A DNA stretch of 33,683 bases from JAYOFM01 sp038117225 (GCA_038117225.1 JAYOFM010000023.1:1-33683), one strand, 5' to 3'. Positions 16,587 to 25,097 are shown, numbered from the stretch's first letter. The notes: generated from the letters alone by a model not told the origin. Numbers and translations: made by a program.

Positions 16587-17519
16587 TTAAAGAGCCCGCA
16601 CGTAATCGGCCATGCGCCGGCGCATCGCCGCATCCGGCAAGGGTCCACGCAGCACGGCCAGATTCTCGATCATATGATCGACCCGCGACGTGGCCGGGAT
16701 GGCGCAGGTGACCGCCGGGTGGGAAACGATGAATTTCAGCAGAAATTGCGGCCACGTCGCAGCCTCAATCTCCTCTGCCCACGCAGGTAGAGGCTTGCCC
16801 GCGAAAAGATCAATCAATCCGCCACGCTGGAACGGCCGGTTAACGATAACACCGAGTCCACGTTCAGCGGCCAATGGCAACAATCGCGCCTCGGCCGCGC
16901 GGTCGACAATATTGTAGGTGAACTGAACGGTATCGAGCATTGGCACGATGTCCGGATCGCTCATCACCGCCTGCATTTCTTCATGGCGCCCGCCGTGCGA
17001 CGTAGTGATTCCCAGATGACGCACCCGCCCCTGGCGTTTCCAGTCGGCAAGGGTTTCCAGGTGACCGCGCCATTCGACTAAATTGTGAACTTGCATCAAG
17101 TCAAAACGCTGGACACCCCAGAGGCGTTCGGATTTGGCCATCTGCCGGGGACCGTTCGACTTCCGCCGCGTCCACACCTTGGTCGCCGCGAACGGTTTAA
17201 CCACCGATGTCCCCAGTCGTTTCAACGCGTATCCCAGGACATCTTCCGCGGCCCCATACATTGGTGATGAGTCAATAAACCGGCCGCCATTGTCGAGGAA
17301 GGTCCGAAGGACCTCCGTCCGGGCATCACGCAAACGTAAATCAGACCCGACATTGAAAGTAATCCACGTCCCCATGCCGATTACGGGAAGCTGTTCACCG
17401 GTTGTCGGGATCGCTCGCAAGTGGATGTCCGGCGCCGCGATAGTCTCGGGGATGCCGGTGGCAAGAAGCGCGCCTGTCGCGGCGGCGGTCTGGAGAAATT
17501 TTCGTCTATCTGGTCGCAT
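16587..17519 (-). CDS. Aldo/keto reductase with Tat signal peptide
   Basis: This 310-residue protein combines an N-terminal twin-arginine signal with an aldo/keto reductase barrel. The signal is RRKFLQTAAATGALLATG followed by an alanine-rich cleavage region near residue 30. The catalytic tetrad is complete: D83 and Y88 in FIDSSPMYGAAEDVLG, K114 in FAATKVWT, and H145 in LMQVHNLVEW. The ATG at 17519 is preferred over a TTG at 17525. If exported folded through Tat, it would act outside the cytoplasm, where NADPH is not normally available, so its cofactor would have to be bound before export. It precedes the DUF6064 membrane gene in the same direction. Confidence 0.9.
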   Translation of the reverse strand: MRPDRRKFLQTAAATGALLATGIPETIAAPDIHLRAIPTTGEQLPVIGMGTWITFNVGSDLRLRDARTEVLRTFLDNGGRFIDSSPMYGAAEDVLGYALKRLGTSVVKPFAATKVWTRRKSNGPRQMAKSERLWGVQRFDLMQVHNLVEWRGHLETLADWKRQGRVRHLGITTSHGGRHEEMQAVMSDPDIVPMLDTVQFTYNIVDRAAEARLLPLAAERGLGVIVNRPFQRGGLIDLFAGKPLPAWAEEIEAATWPQFLLKFIVSHPAVTCAIPATSRVDHMIENLAVLRGPLPDAAMRRRMADYVRAL

Positions 17520-17556
17520 GACCAAATCGATCCTGTCCGTTCAAACGACCACATCG

Positions 17557-17587
17557 AAAAACCCCCCACGCAATCGATGCGTGGGGG
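17557..17587 (-). terminator. Rho-independent terminator downstream of the RhlE helicase gene
   Basis: A perfect ten-base-pair stem, CCCCCACGCA paired with TGCGTGGGGG around the five-base loop ATCGA, occupies 17563-17587. On the minus strand it is followed, after one G, by a run of five Ts (17561-17557). It lies 87 bases past the helicase stop codon and just upstream of the aldo/keto reductase start, so it should separate the two transcription units. The plus-strand side has only an ATTATT stretch, so termination in that direction would be weaker. Confidence 0.85.
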
Positions 17588-17673
17588 ATTATTCTAATGC
17601 TCGATTCGGATCGTAATCCAGTCTACCTCTTCACGCCGACGATATGACCCGCGAGCGCCGAAGGGAAAGTCGC

Positions 17674-18927
17674 TCAAGCGGCGCGACGCGGCCCGTGGCC
17701 GCGCGAGCGGCGATTCTTGTTCGATCTCGCAGGCTTGGACGACGGTTTGTTGTTGTTTGACGATCTGCGCTGTGTCGGTGGTGGCGCATCACGAACGGGC
17801 GTACCGCTGGCAACCGCCAGCGGGCTCTTGGTCAGTGCCTCGATATCGCGTAGATACGCCTGTTCATCGGCGGCGCAGAACGAAATCGCCGCGCCCGAGG
17901 CACCGGCGCGCGCGGTGCGGCCAATGCGGTGGACGTAGTCTTCGGGCACGTTGGGCAGTTCGAAGTTGATAACATGGGTTATGTCTTCCACGTCAATGCC
18001 CCGCGCCGCGATGTCGGTGGCAACGAGCACGCGGACGCGCCCATTGCGGAAACCGTCGAGTGTGCGCTGACGGGCGCCCTGTGATTTGTTGCCGTGAATG
18101 GCCTCGGCAACGATGCCGCATTTGTCGAGTTGTTCAGCGACCCGATTGGCCCGGTGCTTAGTGCGGGTAAAAACAATGGTGCGGCCGCTGTCCGGGCCAC
18201 GCAGGATGTTTACCAGCAGTTCCCGCTTGTCGCCCGCTTGAACGAAATGCACGAACTGTTCGATGCGTTCCACCGTTGTCGCCGCCGGTGTCACCGCGAC
18301 GCGAACCGGCTCATGCAGAATGCTTCCGGCGAGTCCGGAAACCGCGTCCGGCATGGTGGCGGAGAAGAACAGGGTCTGTCGGCGAACCGGCAGGGCGGCA
18401 ACGATCTTCTTCACGTCGTGGATGAAGCCCATGTCGAGCATGCGGTCGGCTTCGTCGAGGACGAAGAATTCGACCCCATCGAGGCGCAAATGGCGCTGGT
18501 TCATGAGATCGAGCAGTCGGCCCGGTGTGGCGACCAGAATGTCGACACCACGGCGCAGCGCATTGACCTGCGGGTTCTGGCCCACGCCACCGTAGATGAC
18601 GGCGCGGCTCAAATTAAGATGGCGGCCGTAGGTCGCGAATGCCTCGCTGATCTGGATCGCCAGTTCCCGCGTTGGCGCCACGATTAGCGCGCGTGGGGCG
18701 CCCTTCGCGGACCGTTCGGGGCGGCTCGACAGATGTTGCAGAATGGGCAGCGCGAAGGCTGCGGTTTTGCCGGTTCCAGTTTGGGCGATGCCCAAGAGGT
18801 CCTTGCCGTTCAACAAATGTGGAATGGCCTGTGCCTGAATGGGGGTCGGCGTGTCATAGTTTTCCGTGCGCAAGGCGCGCAACAGGGGCTCGATAAGGGC
18901 GAGCCCCGCGAAGTCGATGTTAGTCAA
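17674..18927 (-). CDS. rhlE: DEAD-box ATP-dependent RNA helicase, RhlE type
   Basis: This 417-residue protein has all DEAD-box motifs in order: Q motif TPTPIQAQAIP near 27-37, motif I AQTGTGKTAAF at 48-58, PTRELAIQI, the DEAD box in FVLDEADRMLDMGF, SATMPDAVSG, IVFTRTKHRANRVAEQL, ATDIAARGIDVEDI and HRIGRTARAG. RhlE-type helicases unwind RNA during ribosome assembly and in the degradosome, often in the cold. The C-terminal 40 residues are rich in S, N, K and R, typical of RhlE tails that bind RNA. The gene follows purL on the same strand after 239 bases and ends at a clear terminator. The start ATG follows a purine-rich GAAGG. Confidence 0.95.
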   Translation of the reverse strand: MTNIDFAGLALIEPLLRALRTENYDTPTPIQAQAIPHLLNGKDLLGIAQTGTGKTAAFALPILQHLSSRPERSAKGAPRALIVAPTRELAIQISEAFATYGRHLNLSRAVIYGGVGQNPQVNALRRGVDILVATPGRLLDLMNQRHLRLDGVEFFVLDEADRMLDMGFIHDVKKIVAALPVRRQTLFFSATMPDAVSGLAGSILHEPVRVAVTPAATTVERIEQFVHFVQAGDKRELLVNILRGPDSGRTIVFTRTKHRANRVAEQLDKCGIVAEAIHGNKSQGARQRTLDGFRNGRVRVLVATDIAARGIDVEDITHVINFELPNVPEDYVHRIGRTARAGASGAAISFCAADEQAYLRDIEALTKSPLAVASGTPVRDAPPPTQRRSSNNNKPSSKPARSNKNRRSRGHGPRRAA

Positions 18928-19166
18928 AATAATTACCTTCAGCCGGGAGGCGGCGTCGCGTTTCGCGAAATGCCGACCCGGTCAATTGCTCCATCCTGGG
19001 CGCGGCCGGGACGGGCGGATTTTGGAAATTGTTCTCGGGATAAAAGGCGCCGCTGATTTCCCAGGGGGGCGCTTCGCGCGATCGCGAGACAAATACGATG
19101 CGCTGATGTGGGCTTATTGGAACAGATTGTCAACCTTTGTCTCGACGAGTCGCCGATCAGACAGGT
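18928..19166 (-). promoter_or_regulatory. Leader region of the rhlE gene
   Basis: These 239 bases between the purL stop and the rhlE start contain no gene. A perfect TTGACA -35 element reads on the minus strand at 19134-19129, but no convincing -10 element stands 16-18 bases after it. Several GC-rich short inverted segments occur, such as gcgcgatcgcgcg-type sequence near 19075-19085. A long 5' leader is common for cold-induced DEAD-box genes; that this region is such a leader is an inference. Confidence 0.35.
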
Positions 19167-21383
19167 CTATGCCGACGCCATGTAATCCGGCATCCAGTTC
19201 TCGTGAGCACTGGACAGACGTTCTAGCGACACCGAACCGCCGCCGCTTACGGTGACCGCATCGCCGCCGGTCTCGCCGATCAATACCGCTTGCACGCCCG
19301 CGGCACCGGCCGCATTGATAATGGCATCGGGGGCGTCCGTCGTGACAACGTAACGCGCCTGATCCTCACCATAAAGCCAGGCGTATAGCGGCATGCCCGC
19401 GAGTTCAGGCGGCGTCACGGCGGCGCCGACGCCGCCGGCGAGGGCCATTTCCGCAATCGCGACAAGAAGGCCACCAGACGAAAGATCGTGACATGCGGAG
19501 ACGGCACCGGAAAGAATCTGGCCGCGCACGAAATCACCGTTCCTGCGCTCCTCCGCCAAATCGACGGGCGGCGGCGCACCGTCTTCACGGTCGTGGATTT
19601 CCCGCAGGTAGGCGGATTGACCGAGATGGCCGGTCGTCTCGCCGATTAGTACCAAGGACTCGCCGGCCTTCGTCAGCCCTAATCCCACCGCATGGGCATA
19701 ATCCTCGATCAATCCGACCCCACCGATGGTCGGCGTCGGGTTGATGGCGATACCATCGGTCTCGTTGTAGAGCGAGACGTTGCCAGACACGACGGGGAAC
19801 TCGAGTGCCGTACAGGCCTCCGACATGCCCTTAACGCAGCCGACGAACTGGCCCATAATTTCCGGCTTTTCCGGATTGCCGAAGTTCATGTTGTCGGTGA
19901 TAGCGAGGGGCTTCGCGCCGGTAGCGGTAATGTTGCGCCAAGCCTCGGCGACCACCTGCCGGCCACCCATTTCCGGATCCGCCTTGCAGTAACGCGGCGC
20001 ACAATCGGACGTCATGGCGAGTGCCTTGCGGGTACCATGAACGCGAACCAAGGCGGCATCGCTGGCACCGGGGCGCCCCTTGCCGAGCGTGTCCGCCATG
20101 ACCATGTGGTCGTACTGTTCCCAGATCCAGCGCTTCGACGCCAGATCCGGCGCGGCCATGAGAGCCAGCAGCGACGCCAGCGGGTCATTGGGCGCGGGAA
20201 CCTTATCATAGGTGACCGGTGCCGGCGGCGGCGTCGGCGCCCAAGGGCGGTCGTACTCCGGCGACGCCAGAGCCAGAGGATCGATCGGTAGGTCGGCGAC
20301 GATTTCGCCACCGTGCCGGAGCACCATGTGACCGGTTTCGGTCAATTTTCCGACAACGGCGAAATCGAGTTCCCATTTCTTGAAGATCGCCTCGGCCCGC
20401 GCCTCGGTACCGGGCTTCAGCACCATCAGCATGCGTTCCTGGCTTTCCGACAGCATCATTTCGTACGCTGTCATGCCGGTTTCGCGCTGCGGCACGTGGT
20501 CCAGGTCCAGCTCAACCCCGACACCGCCTTTCGAGGCCATCTCGAAGCTCGACGACGTTAGGCCGGCCGCGCCCATGTCCTGAATCGCGACGATCATGTC
20601 GGTGGCCATCAGTTCCAGGCAGGCCTCGATCAGCAGTTTCTCGGTGAACGGGTCACCGACCTGAACGGTGGGGCGCTTCTCCTCGGCGTCCTCGGAAAAT
20701 TCGGCCGACGCCATGGTGGCGCCGTGGATGCCATCGCGGCCGGTTTTCGAGCCGACGTAGACAATTGGATTACCGGCGCCCGTGGCGGCGGAATAGAAAA
20801 TTCCATCGGCATCGGCAACACCAACGGTCATGGCATTGACCAGGATATTGCCGTTGTAGCTCGGGTGAAACTCACACTCGCCGCCGACCGTCGGCACGCC
20901 GACGCAGTTCCCGTAACCGCCGATACCGGCGACGACGCCGGCCACAAGGTGGCGCGTCTTGGGATGGTCGGGACTACCGAAACGCAGCGCGTTCAGATTG
21001 GCCACCGGGCGCGCGCCCATGGTGAAGACATCGCGCAGAATACCGCCGACACCGGTGGCGGCACCCTGGTACGGCTCGATATAGCTCGGGTGGTTGTGGC
21101 TTTCCATTTTGAAGACGGCGACCTGACCGTCGCCGATATCGATGATACCGGCGTTCTCTCCTGGTCCGCAGACCACCCACGGGGCTTCCGTCGGCAGGGT
21201 CTTCAACCATTTTTTCGATGACTTGTAGGAACAATGCTCCGACCACATGACGGAAAAGATGCCGAGTTCGGTCATGTTCGGCGCGCGGCCACCCATGATC
21301 TCCAGCACCTTGTCGTACTCTTCCGTGGAAAGTCCGTGTTCGGCGACGATCTCGGGGGTGATGTCGGGATGATAGGTGGTCAC
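19167..21383 (-). CDS. purL: Phosphoribosylformylglycinamidine synthase subunit PurL (small type)
   Basis: This 738-residue protein is the small-type PurL, which with PurS and PurQ converts FGAR to FGAM using ATP and glutamine-derived ammonia in purine synthesis. The predicted catalytic His is H50 in SVMWSEHCSYKSSKKWL; GPGENAGIIDIGDGQVAVFK and MESHNHPSYIEPYQGAATG are the ATP/FGAR-binding region. The C-terminal half repeats the fold and includes ACHDLSSGGLLVAIAEMALAGG. The length fits Bacillus-type PurL and not the 1300-residue fused enterobacterial form. The ATG overlaps the TGA of purQ (ATGA), so the two genes are translationally coupled. It is the last purine gene of the operon. Confidence 0.97.
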   Translation of the reverse strand: MTTYHPDITPEIVAEHGLSTEEYDKVLEIMGGRAPNMTELGIFSVMWSEHCSYKSSKKWLKTLPTEAPWVVCGPGENAGIIDIGDGQVAVFKMESHNHPSYIEPYQGAATGVGGILRDVFTMGARPVANLNALRFGSPDHPKTRHLVAGVVAGIGGYGNCVGVPTVGGECEFHPSYNGNILVNAMTVGVADADGIFYSAATGAGNPIVYVGSKTGRDGIHGATMASAEFSEDAEEKRPTVQVGDPFTEKLLIEACLELMATDMIVAIQDMGAAGLTSSSFEMASKGGVGVELDLDHVPQRETGMTAYEMMLSESQERMLMVLKPGTEARAEAIFKKWELDFAVVGKLTETGHMVLRHGGEIVADLPIDPLALASPEYDRPWAPTPPPAPVTYDKVPAPNDPLASLLALMAAPDLASKRWIWEQYDHMVMADTLGKGRPGASDAALVRVHGTRKALAMTSDCAPRYCKADPEMGGRQVVAEAWRNITATGAKPLAITDNMNFGNPEKPEIMGQFVGCVKGMSEACTALEFPVVSGNVSLYNETDGIAINPTPTIGGVGLIEDYAHAVGLGLTKAGESLVLIGETTGHLGQSAYLREIHDREDGAPPPVDLAEERRNGDFVRGQILSGAVSACHDLSSGGLLVAIAEMALAGGVGAAVTPPELAGMPLYAWLYGEDQARYVVTTDAPDAIINAAGAAGVQAVLIGETGGDAVTVSGGGSVSLERLSSAHENWMPDYMASA

Positions 21384-22084
21384 GAGACGGCGGCCACCAG
21401 TCCATCGAACAAGGGCTTACCGTCGGTGCCGCCCAGATCCGGATCGGCCAGGCGTTCCGGGTGCGGCATCATGCCGAGGACGTTGCGCTTTTTGTTGAGG
21501 ATGCCGGCGATGTCGTCGCGCGAGCCATTCGGGTTGGCGCCATTGCCGCGCTTGCCGTCGGCATCAACGTAACGGAAGGCGATGCGATCACCGTCTTTCA
21601 AGTCGGCCATGGTGGTGTCGTCACAGAAGTAGTTTCCATCGTGGTGCGCTACCGGGATGCGGATCACCTGATCTTTCTTGTAAGCGCCGGTGAAGACCGA
21701 ATTCGTTGTCTCGACGTTCATGTAGACATCGCGGCAGACGAATTTGAGATCGGCATTGCGCATCAGCGCACCCGGCAACAAGCCGGTTTCCGTCAGCACC
21801 TGGAAGCCATTACAGATACCCAACACCGGCACCCCGGCCTGGGCGCGCTCGACGACGGTGCGCATAACCGGCGAATTGGCCGCCATGGCGCCGGAGCGTA
21901 GGTAATCGCCGTAGGAGAAACCGCCCGGCACCACGATCAAATCAAGGCCATCCGGCAATTCGGCATCGCCATGCCAGTGCATGGCCACCGGCCCGCCGAC
22001 GCTGGCTTCCAGCGCCACCTGGCTATCGCGGTCGCAATTGGAACCCGGGAAGACTATAACGGCGGCTTTGACAGGTTTCGGCAT
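21380..22084 (-). CDS. purQ: Phosphoribosylformylglycinamidine synthase, glutaminase subunit PurQ
   Basis: This 234-residue class I glutamine amidotransferase supplies ammonia to PurL. It starts VKAAVIVFPGSNCDRDSQVA, has the oxyanion region VPGGFSYGDYLRSG, nucleophile C91 in PVLGICNGFQVL, and the catalytic pair H208/E210 in GMMPHPERL. The triad is intact. The gene lies nine bases after purS and overlaps purL by four bases, so stoichiometric production is likely. PurQ works only in complex with PurL and PurS. Confidence 0.97.
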   Translation of the reverse strand: MPKPVKAAVIVFPGSNCDRDSQVALEASVGGPVAMHWHGDAELPDGLDLIVVPGGFSYGDYLRSGAMAANSPVMRTVVERAQAGVPVLGICNGFQVLTETGLLPGALMRNADLKFVCRDVYMNVETTNSVFTGAYKKDQVIRIPVAHHDGNYFCDDTTMADLKDGDRIAFRYVDADGKRGNGANPNGSRDDIAGILNKKRNVLGMMPHPERLADPDLGGTDGKPLFDGLVAAVS

Positions 22085-22093
22085 GGTTGGGAA

Positions 22094-22339
22094 CTAGGCC
22101 TCGACGAGTTCGATGGCGTAATTTTCGATGACGGTGTTGGCGAGTAATTTCTCGCACATGGCCTCGACATCACGACGGGCCTTCTCGGGATCGGTCTCTG
22201 CCAGTTCCAGCTCAATAACCTTGCCCTGGCGAACACCGTTGACGCCATCAAAGCCAAGTGAACCGAGCGACTGCTGCACGGCACGACCCTGGGGATCGTG
22301 GACGCCGGGTTTGAGGGTGACGTGAACCTTGGCTTTCAT
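22094..22339 (-). CDS. purS: Phosphoribosylformylglycinamidine synthase subunit PurS
   Basis: This 81-residue protein matches PurS in length and sequence: MKAKVHVTLKPGVHDPQGRA, then QQSLGSLGFDGVNGVRQGKV and the C-terminal NTVIENYAIELVEA. PurS dimers bridge PurL and PurQ and are needed for ammonia transfer. It follows purC by 95 bases and precedes purQ by nine on the same strand. The gene is easy to miss because of its size but is fully conserved here. Confidence 0.95.
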   Translation of the reverse strand: MKAKVHVTLKPGVHDPQGRAVQQSLGSLGFDGVNGVRQGKVIELELAETDPEKARRDVEAMCEKLLANTVIENYAIELVEA

Positions 22340-22434
22340 GCCTTCCCCCTAGCGCGTTCGGCGGTGGCCCGCAACGGGGCATTCGCCGATCCACCCAAAG
22401 GCCTTGAAAACCGTGGCTTTGACGTCCCCGTCAT

Positions 22435-23199
22435 TCACTGCATGACCTCCGGTCCCTTCATGTCGGTGGGGCCCGATTCGGGCAGGATGCCGAGCCGGCG
22501 CGCGACTTCCTGATAGGCTTCCTCGACGTTACCGAGGTCGCGGCGGAAGCGGTCCTTATCGAGCTTCTCGCCGGTGTGGATGTCCCACAGGCGGCAGCTG
22601 TCGGGGCTGATTTCATCGGCGAGCACAATGCGCATCTGCTCGCCTTCCCAAAGCCGGCCGAATTCGCAGCGGAAATCAACCAGCCGCAGCCCGATGCCAA
22701 GGAACAGGCCGGACAGGTAGTCGTTGACGCGAAGCGCCATGGCCATGATTTCGTCCAAGTCTTGCGGTACGGCCCAGCCGAAGGCGGTGATGTGCTCCTC
22801 GGAAACCATTGGATTCCCGAGTTCCTCGGACTTGTAATAATACTCGACCACGGAGCGCGGCAGCGGCGTGCCTTCGGAAATGCCGAACCGTTCGGCCAGT
22901 GAACCGGCGGCAACGTTACGGACAACGACGACCAACGGCACGATCTCGACTTCGCGAATTAATTGCTCGCGCATGTTGAGACGGCGAACGAAGTGGGTCG
23001 GTACACCGATTTCACCAAGCCGCATCATCAGGTACTCAGAGATGCGATTGTTCAACACACCCTTGCCGGTGATGGTGCCGGTCTTGGTGTTGTTGTTGGC
23101 GGAGGCGTCATCCTTGAAATATTGCACCAGGGTGCCCGGTTCCGGCCCCTCGAACAGGACCTTGGCCTTGCCCTCATAGATTTGTCGGCGGCGCGCCAT
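22435..23199 (-). CDS. purC: Phosphoribosylaminoimidazole-succinocarboxamide synthase (SAICAR synthetase)
   Basis: This 254-residue enzyme joins aspartate to CAIR with ATP in purine synthesis. It has RRRQIYEGKAKVLFEG, the signature LVVVVRNVAAGSLAERFG and the second signature ADEISPDSCRLWDIHTGEK. The ATG at 23199 is supported by AGGAGG nine bases upstream and by a good promoter just before it; the longer in-frame extension to 23313 reads through that promoter and through the end of the NRDE gene. A C-terminal extension GILPESGPTDMKGPEVMQ is typical of alphaproteobacterial PurC. It begins the purC-purS-purQ-purL operon. Confidence 0.97.
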   Translation of the reverse strand: MARRRQIYEGKAKVLFEGPEPGTLVQYFKDDASANNNTKTGTITGKGVLNNRISEYLMMRLGEIGVPTHFVRRLNMREQLIREVEIVPLVVVVRNVAAGSLAERFGISEGTPLPRSVVEYYYKSEELGNPMVSEEHITAFGWAVPQDLDEIMAMALRVNDYLSGLFLGIGLRLVDFRCEFGRLWEGEQMRIVLADEISPDSCRLWDIHTGEKLDKDRFRRDLGNVEEAYQEVARRLGILPESGPTDMKGPEVMQ

Positions 23200-23208
23200 G
23201 GTGGAGGT

Positions 23209-23214
23209 CCTCCT
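23209..23214 (-). promoter_or_regulatory. Strong Shine-Dalgarno site for purC
   Basis: A perfect AGGAGG on the minus strand lies nine bases before the purC ATG at 23199. This decides the start against the upstream in-frame alternatives. Confidence 0.85.
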
Positions 23215-23247
23215 GATGCCGGGGCACTTCCCGGGAGGCGGGCGGCA

Positions 23248-23276
23248 GTTATAGCGATTGCCCCGGACCGATACAA
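23248..23276 (-). promoter_or_regulatory. Probable sigma-70-type promoter for the purCSQL operon
   Basis: On the minus strand TTGTAT (23276-23271) is followed after exactly 17 bases by TATAAC (23253-23248). The start site would be near 23241, giving a leader of about 42 bases that contains a short GC hairpin (CCGGG-AAGTGC-CCCGG) and the AGGAGG ribosome site. The promoter lies in the gap between the NRDE stop and purC, so purC-purL can be expressed separately from NRDE. Confidence 0.6.
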
Positions 23277-23278
23277 TG

Positions 23279-24046
23279 CTAGCCGCGCGACAGGGTAACG
23301 AGGCCGTAGGCAACCTCCCCGGGTGCCCCGGGCGCGAAACGCCAGTGGGATCGCACGCCGTCGAAGCGACGCTCCACCGACGGCACCGCGATCAATGACG
23401 ACGATACAGTCGCAAAACCGTAATCCGTGTCGACCCGCATGCCGCCACGGGGGCCACGCTCCGGGTCGCTCTCCCGGCTCGCCATCAGTAACTCCCAGTC
23501 CGACCAATTATCCGTTTCGGGATCAGGCGGCGCCGCAGCCTCGAACCGGGGGCGATGGAACCGCATGCGCGGCGATTCCGGATCATTGAGATCGTGTGCC
23601 GTGATCATGGATAGGCCGGCGGGAAGCGGCGCCATGTGCATCGCCATGGCACCTTCCCGAGCCGCCAACCAGAAAGCTTCCCGCGCGTCGGCGACGATGA
23701 GGTTGAATGGCCGATACGCCGCGGGATCGAGCGCCGCGAGGGCCTCGGCGGCGGCACGGGCCTCGGCATGGTCCAAAGCATCAAGCGGCAATTCGCCACG
23801 GCTACGCTTGTCGGCGGCCGGTCCCAACGATCCACGTCGATTAAGCACACCGGCGACGACGCCATCGTCGTTGAGACCGAGCCAGGTGCCGCCGGCCAGA
23901 TCGTCCCTGCCGGCGACCACGTGGTCGCGATCAGGCCAGTGACGGTCCGGCGCTTGCCACGACCGGTCAGCCATTTCATCGCGGTTGGCGGCGACCACCA
24001 GCGGCCAATCGTGGCCCGGCCGGCGCAGAATAACCAGTGTACACAT
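23279..24046 (-). CDS. NRDE family protein (TANGO2-like)
   Basis: This 255-residue protein is an NRDE/TANGO2 family member. The defining start MCTLVILRRPGHDWPLVVAA is followed directly by the NRDE motif, then WLGLNDDGVVAGVLNRRGS and the C-terminal SSSLIAVPSVERRFDGVRSH region. An N-terminal cysteine at position 2 fits the Ntn-hydrolase-like fold suggested for the family, but no bacterial activity is established; heme trafficking has been proposed for relatives. It is divergent from the DUF1476 gene and lies 79 bases upstream of purC on the same strand. Confidence 0.92.
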   Translation of the reverse strand: MCTLVILRRPGHDWPLVVAANRDEMADRSWQAPDRHWPDRDHVVAGRDDLAGGTWLGLNDDGVVAGVLNRRGSLGPAADKRSRGELPLDALDHAEARAAAEALAALDPAAYRPFNLIVADAREAFWLAAREGAMAMHMAPLPAGLSMITAHDLNDPESPRMRFHRPRFEAAAPPDPETDNWSDWELLMASRESDPERGPRGGMRVDTDYGFATVSSSLIAVPSVERRFDGVRSHWRFAPGAPGEVAYGLVTLSRG

Positions 24047-24087
24047 AGCCGCTTAGTACCCTTTTCATCAGAAATCCGCCAGTCCGC

Positions 24088-24116
24088 TTGCAGCAACCGC
24101 CCCGGGCGACTACATA
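24088..24116 (+). promoter_or_regulatory. Candidate promoter for the DUF1476 gene
   Basis: TTGCAG (24088-24093) and TACATA (24111-24116) are separated by 17 bases, a reasonable sigma-70-like pair. The start site would be near 24123, followed by GGAGAG eight bases before the ATG at 24153. Confidence 0.45.
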
Positions 24117-24152
24117 AAGCGAAGATAACCTTGTTGGAGCGGAGAGATCACC

Positions 24153-24479
24153 ATGGCGGACAGCTTCGAAAAGAAAGAACGAGCGGAAGAGGCGAAATTC
24201 AAACTCGACCAGGAATCGGAATTCAAGGCCGAGGCGCGCCGAAATAAGCTGCTGGGCCTGTGGCTGGCCGAGCAATTCGGCCTTGATGCGGACAAAGCCG
24301 CCGCTTACGCCAAGGAAGTCGTCATCGCCGATCTAGATGAACCTGGCATCGAGGACATTATGCGTAAAGTCATGGCGGATATCGCCGCACGCGGCAGCGC
24401 CGTTACCGAACAGCAGGTCCGTGATAAAATCGATGAGTTATTGCCCGTTGCCATTCAGCAACTGCGGGATGAAATTTAG
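24153..24479 (+). CDS. DUF1476 protein, F1-ATPase inhibitor zeta-type subunit
   Basis: This 108-residue helical, charged protein matches DUF1476, the alphaproteobacterial zeta subunit that inhibits F1Fo-ATPase in Paracoccus. It reads MADSFEKKERAEEAKFKLDQ at the start, then RRNKLLGLWLAEQFGLDADK and AYAKEVVIADLDEPGIEDIM. The N-terminal segment is the inhibitory region in Paracoccus zeta. In many alphaproteobacteria the gene lies beside the purine genes purB/purC, as here, although in this window it is on the opposite strand from them. The inhibitor role is family knowledge; strength of inhibition varies between species. Confidence 0.95.
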   Translation: MADSFEKKERAEEAKFKLDQESEFKAEARRNKLLGLWLAEQFGLDADKAAAYAKEVVIADLDEPGIEDIMRKVMADIAARGSAVTEQQVRDKIDELLPVAIQQLRDEI

Positions 24480-24502
24480 GCGCGGCGGAATTCCGAAACA
24501 GG

Positions 24503-25000
24503 TCAGCCAGCCTCGACGACGTTAAACGTCTCGGGCACGATGTCGGCATTACAGCGGGTAATCAGCGCGGCGAGGCGCGCCACGCGGCCGGAGTCGTCGA
24601 GCAGCGGCACACATAACCGGGCATAAGCATACGGGCTACGTGGGTCTCCCGGCCGCATAACGCGTGATGTGGTAAACATCGGCCGCGCCGTCTCAACAAC
24701 CTTCCAGTAACTCTCGACCAACTGATCGCCGCCCTCGACCTCGGCGAACAAATCCTCCACGTCGCGACCGGTGGCGTCGGCGCCATGCATGGAAACAACC
24801 TGGGTCCCAACGAAACGGCAGCGCAGCCGTCGTTCGGCGGGCATCACATCGAGAACCACGATAAATGGCGCCAATCGGTAGACAGTCATCAGATCGAACT
24901 GGTCCACCCGAGGGGCGAAACCCGGCTCGAGGGATGTCACATAGTCCGCGAATGCCTTGAGTGGCCCATCCATGAGCGGGGTGCTCGCGTTAACCATCAT
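24503..25000 (-). CDS. PAS_5-type sensory domain protein, copy 1
   Basis: This 165-residue protein is a single-domain PAS_5-like protein, a family concentrated in alphaproteobacteria. Landmarks are FDLMTVYRLAPFIVVLDVMP, CRFVGTQVVSMHGADATGR, QLVESYWKVVETARPMF and YARLCVPLLDDSGRVARL. No output domain is attached. I chose the ATG at 25000 because GAGGA lies five bases upstream and the length then equals its paralog at 25903-26397; upstream in-frame ATGs at 25015 and 25054 are alternatives. It converges on the DUF1476 gene with 23 bases between stops. Ligand and partner are unknown. Confidence 0.82.
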   Translation of the reverse strand: MMVNASTPLMDGPLKAFADYVTSLEPGFAPRVDQFDLMTVYRLAPFIVVLDVMPAERRLRCRFVGTQVVSMHGADATGRDVEDLFAEVEGGDQLVESYWKVVETARPMFTTSRVMRPGDPRSPYAYARLCVPLLDDSGRVARLAALITRCNADIVPETFNVVEAG

Positions 25001-25097
25001 GATGTTCCTCGCCATCCGGCCGCCGTCCAGCATATGCGAATATGCGGCGGACATCCCAACATCAAGTCAAAATTCCGCGTTGGCAGGACTATAGCAG

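Noticed and set aside
23200..23313. Longer purC start at 23313
   Set aside because: It would overlap the end of NRDE and run through a good promoter; AGGAGG favours 23199.
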